A stretch of DNA of 64,000 nucleotides, from NCBI RefSeq assembly GCF_014356525.2, contig NC_052509.1:36576001-36640000 (forward strand), read 5' to 3'. Shown here piece after piece: positions 60,024 to 64,000 of this stretch. Both the position numbers and the translations under genes were made by a program. The DNA is from Nilaparvata lugens. Lineage: Eukaryota > Arthropoda > Insecta > Hemiptera > Delphacidae. The first letter of the stretch is position 1. Each line of letters starts with the position of its first letter. The notes beneath the pieces were generated by a model, which was not told the DNA's origin, did no database searches, and saw only the letters and a list, made by a program, of their open reading frames with translations.

Positions 60024-62329
60024 TAATTCAATAAATAATTATCATACATTTTAATTTTCTTATTGTTCTGGAAGAATAATTTTTTCGAATAAGGAACTGA
60101 ATCAGCTCAAACTTTCCAAAACTGATAGAGTTCAACTTCCCATCTCTTCTCATGTACAGAAGAGGTCATAAATATGGAAAGTCACGTTACAAAACTATCT
60201 GTTACAGCCCACACTATACTTTTTGGCTGGAATGGATTACATATTCCGAAATTGGACCATTCAAACGCCAAAATAGAGGCCATAATCATACTATTAATAA
60301 TCAACGTTTCTTCATAGAAAACTCGTTAGGTCTTTTTAGTCCTTCTTAAGTAGCTATGATAATTTTGTCTCCAATTTATTTCAATAATCTCGAGGTAATT
60401 ACTCCATCCAAACAACTTTGCTCGATGTTTCCAGTTGAAATCTATAAAATCTCAAATTATAAAACTGTTGAATAAAATGGGAGTTGGTAGATTTTATATG
60501 CCTTCAGCTTATTGAATCGACATGTTGAGGCTGATTTGGAACATAATTCACTGTTGAAAAGAACAGATTCAATGCCACTAGTTCCTTGGAGCAAACCTGT
60601 TCAGAAACTTTTACGACTATGTATCAACAGGAAAGCTAACATTTTATGACTTTGCCTCGAAGCATGTGAGCTGGGAATTTGCTTTTTACATGAAGATGAG
60701 TCAAATTGCGTTGGTTCAGCTTAAGGCTGGATAGCAGCTTTCCTATTCGAAAATCTTAAGAAGATTTTTCCAATTAGGATTAGGATAGCGTAAGCTTGAT
60801 TGGAGCCACCGATGTAGAGAAGATATTGAGTACCGGATTTACTGGATTCGTCTCGGACTTGAACATCCTCCTTCTGAGCTTTAAATTCATCCATTTCCAT
60901 CCGTTCTAATAGAAAAATATAGTAAATCATTCAATAAAGCCATCTATTCATTATCCTCAATGAATACATTTACGTTTCAGGGGATCATATCAAAGATTGT
61001 CATAGTTGTTATGAAAAATTAGAAAAAAAATTTTTTTGTCTTCTAGTGATTACCAAATTGAGCCATTCTAAAGAATATTAATCTATCGAATAAGGTCTAC
61101 CAAACCTGTCAGTGAGATATTATTAAGCTGATTGTTTTCTCAGCTTGAAACTGGTTGACCAAGTCATAAGCGATACTGGTCACATTAGCGATCTATCGAT
61201 GTCCATCAATCGAAGCATTCAAATTTATTTTTAATCGGCAGTACACTTGTTGGCTCGCAGTGAAATTGATCCAAGCCGAACGAAAAATCTTTCACTTTAA
61301 ATCAAAATTGATTGATTTAATATACTCAATTATTGAACTGCGTTCGAGCTCTAGTATATCATATTCTATCAAAGGTAAGGAGAGATCTCGAGAATCGCTT
61401 ACTTAGTCCGTTCATCATCAACATGTAGGATATTATCATCAATCATGTTGATATTTTCGACCGTTTATCCTAATGCATTTCACTATTACAATTTACCTTG
61501 TTATTGGAATTCATTGTATGTTATTGTATGTATCTTTCTATAATTCCATGCTTAAGCCACGCTTCATAGTAGGCGTTACATACAAATACTAGGATCATGG
61601 ATGAAGGGATTCAATGAGAGTTATAATAATTGAGTCATTAAGAAAGATTCCCCATTTCTGTACCATCAACCTTGAGGACATTCACATGGTTACTAAAATT
61701 TATTAGCTGGGTTCCACAAATTCATATTTCCTATCAAACACGTTATGCGAATATAGGCTTCAATTGCAGATAGACTAGCAACTGATGGTAAAATAATGAA
61801 TGAGAAGTGTAATATTTCAATAGGATACGATAGTTAAATTGTGAACGACAATCATAGTAGAAAATAATTGCAAGGAAAACGAACCGTGATCGGTGGATTT
61901 AATGAGACAAAAAATAAATTTGATGAAAAACCAACCAATGGACACCCGTTGAACAGTAGAGATTTCCTACTGAACGCTAATCGCTGCAAGGGTCTTTCAG
62001 AACTCATGAACCATTAATCAAACAACTAGCCTGAAGGCTCATTTGCATCTGAGACATGGCAGAGTGATAGCTTACCAAATAGCATCAGCTTCAACTCCAT
62101 AGCATGTTCGGCATAAGAAGCGACACGAGTTTGCATAAGCGGCAAGCTCAAATTATTGGATATGTGATGATTCTTTGTGATGAGTGACTATATTCTATTC
62201 CTTGTCGATATTTCAACTAAATTGGTCTGAGAACTAGTTTGGCACAGTTACGCTGCGGGCCGAAAATGTAATAAGAACTGTTAACTGAATAATACTAATG
62301 ATCACTCAGAATGTGCTGCCCGCACAAAA
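60024..62329. other. Unique AT-rich DNA
   Basis: No gene recognised. A slightly less AT-rich patch lies at 62030-62170. Confidence 0.5.
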
Positions 62330-62674
62330 TCCTGTTTAATTGCTTTATGATTTTATATTTATTATGTTCAATACTTTTTCTCTAGTAATTTTTTTTCAAA
62401 ATTTTAGTTTTTAAATTTATGTGTAATATCCAAGTATGACTATATTTTCATTTGATTTTTTACTTATTTCATTTCATTTTTTTTCTATTGTGGATAAAAG
62501 TATGAAGAAGGGCCCCACACAGGATTACCTTGTGGGTTTCATTTAGACTTTGGTATACAATGTATTGTGCATGCGAAGATGTTTGCTACACCAGTTAAGA
62601 GTGTTTTTTTTCTAAAATATTTTGTACAATGTATGTTGATTGGACGAATTAATATTATTATTATTATTATTATA
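62330..62674 (+). mobile_element. Possible LINE 3' UTR with (ATT)n tail
   Basis: GGGCCCCACACAGGATTACC TTGTGGG forms a short hairpin phrase, followed by about 150 bases and then TATTATTATTATTATTATTA. A hairpin-bearing 3' UTR ending in an (ATT)n tail fits a 5'-truncated LINE, but no coding part is attached. Confidence 0.35.
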
Positions 62675-62849
62675 ACCGCAAGAAAAATCTGATGTGTTCT
62701 TCGACTACCAGAAAAAGAACCGCTTCGAGTTTGCGGTTAAAGAAGCGCAATGAATTTTCACGCATGTTAGTTAATGAGATTTATCTTGATGAGTTTGAGT
62801 TCAAGTGAACTCTCTACTCTTGGGTGACGTCGATGAAGTAGCTGTCAAA

Positions 62850-63075
62850 GAGGAAGAGCGGATGAGGTGAGGGAGAAGAATTGGAAAGAAAAAAGGAGAG
62901 GGAATAAAGGTAAGTGAATGTAAGAAGGAGGTGCCAGAAAGTAGTCGGAAAGAAGAATGAATGAGAGAAAGAATTAGTGGTAGACAAAGAAGAGAAAAGA
63001 AAAAAATAAGAAAAATGAGAGAAAAACAGTCATAGAGGAGAAACGAGAAAATTTGAAAAAAATAATAGATAGTTT
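62850..63075. repeat. Purine-rich tract
   Basis: A/G-rich irregular tract, followed by a true (GA)n run at 63166-63191. Confidence 0.8.
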
Positions 63076-63165
63076 GGAAGATTAGAATAGAGTGTGAGAT
63101 ATTATTATGTGATATTCGAAGAAACATATTGCAGGAACAGGAATGGGTCAGCAATAGATTAAACA

Positions 63166-63191
63166 AGAGAGAGAGAGAGCGAGAGAGAGAA
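63166..63191. repeat. (GA)n microsatellite
   Basis: About 12 GA units with one C interruption. Confidence 0.93.
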
Positions 63192-63299
63192 AGTGAATCA
63201 CGGGTAGGTGGTTTGAGAGAGTGAGAAATGTAAATATTTATGGAGAGAACAGGTTACCCATTACGTGGATTCTCTACAAAATTGAATAAGCAATAAAAA

Positions 63300-64000
63300 T
63301 TAAACGCAATATTGAAGAATTGGAGGATAAAAGTGATAGAGGTACAAGAGAGGAAAGACCGGCGAGGAATGATGAAGATAACAGAGAAAAATACAGGATG
63401 TAGAGCAACTCATGAAAGAGATTAACAAAAATGGTTGATAATAATAAGACGAAAAAAGTAATGTGAGAGACACATTCCGAAATACAGAATCAGGAATTAA
63501 GTTGGGCACGATCAATTTATAGGTTGTACCACTTATTGGGGATTAGTTTCGTACATAGTCTCTAATGAAAACATAAATTCAAACTAATGATACGGTGACC
63601 TGATGTTCTACAGTTGGGCGAATCAGGTCCCGTGTTGTTTGGCCTCAGGCGGTACAAAATATTCTTATTATGTGCTTGCTTCTGCTTGGACATCGCATAA
63701 CATCTGACACACATGATGGAAAAGACTAGAATCTAGATTACACTCATATAATATTATCAATTTCTAAATACTGTACATAATCCATCTAAAGGTGCATTCT
63801 CGTTTGTGCGTAAACTTCCGCAGTCGACGACGACAAGCATTGTTGACATTCATATTATCCAAATTTCAAGTGTGCTAAAACAGCAGATCAAATAACTTTC
63901 CATTATTTGTGTTTATTATTCAAGAATCAAAACATTTCTAATCATATCAACATATTACCATTTAAAAGTATGAAAAAGTATAAACTCAACCTCCCCCATT
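63300..64000. other. AT-rich DNA to window end
   Basis: Purine-rich up to about 63470, then unique DNA. No gene recognised. Confidence 0.5.

Overview
The window is AT-rich, intron/intergenic-type eukaryotic DNA with no intact cellular protein-coding gene that I can recognise. Dinucleotide and trinucleotide microsatellites, purine-rich tracts and many decayed transposable elements (TEs) point to an insect. The TE families (Helitrons with GCGAAGC-type 3' hairpins, a repeat ending in AATCTGGTGTGGCGC, LINE and Penelope-like relics) look to me like those of hemipterans such as planthoppers. That is memory-based inference, not something proven here. Almost all open reading frames are short and lack protein-family character. 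The exceptions are TE relics: a LINE reverse-transcriptase C-terminus (4001-4618, with a second degenerate one on the minus strand at 2838-3660), a Penelope-like GIY-YIG endonuclease end (46939-47449, minus), a possible Helitron N-terminal coding scrap (38456-38690), and an unrecognised broken reading frame (47477-47760, minus).

Layout. 1-6600: purine-rich tract, a first copy of a microsatellite-bearing repeat here called F1 (1176-2309), two LINE relics. 6600-14317: a long-armed foldback element and a tandem duplication of about 3.8 kb (6747-10600 and 10601-14317), followed by a TIR-bounded element (14638-15528). 15.5-26.4 kb: mostly unique AT-rich DNA with a few less AT-rich islands that could be regulatory. 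26454-30000: end of a Helitron (family C) and a complete-looking Helitron (family A, copy 1). 30-35 kb: unique DNA, one tRNA-like relic, microsatellites. 35106-39009: a deeply nested stack of F1 foldback, Helitron B, F1 and Helitron C. 39-50 kb: unique DNA, a (CT)n array, a dimeric minisatellite, a hairpin beside (AT)n, the Penelope-like relic. 50270-51256: F1 on the minus strand with a long (CA)n. 52-55 kb: purine-rich tracts and a tandem repeat of about 0.28-0.32 kb. 55006-60023: truncated F1, then Helitron A copy 2, which carries three younger insertions whose empty sites can be read in copy 1. 60-64 kb: unique DNA with a LINE-like tail and purine-rich tracts.

There is no operon-like or pathway-like gene set. 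The biology worth reading is mobile-element mechanics: Helitron ends mapped to near base level by filled/empty-site comparison, a GCGAAGC mini-hairpin shared by 3' ends of two Helitron families, a short motif recurring in otherwise unrelated repeat families, a microhomology-joined tandem duplication, and nested insertions. I did not find a convincing new protein-coding system.
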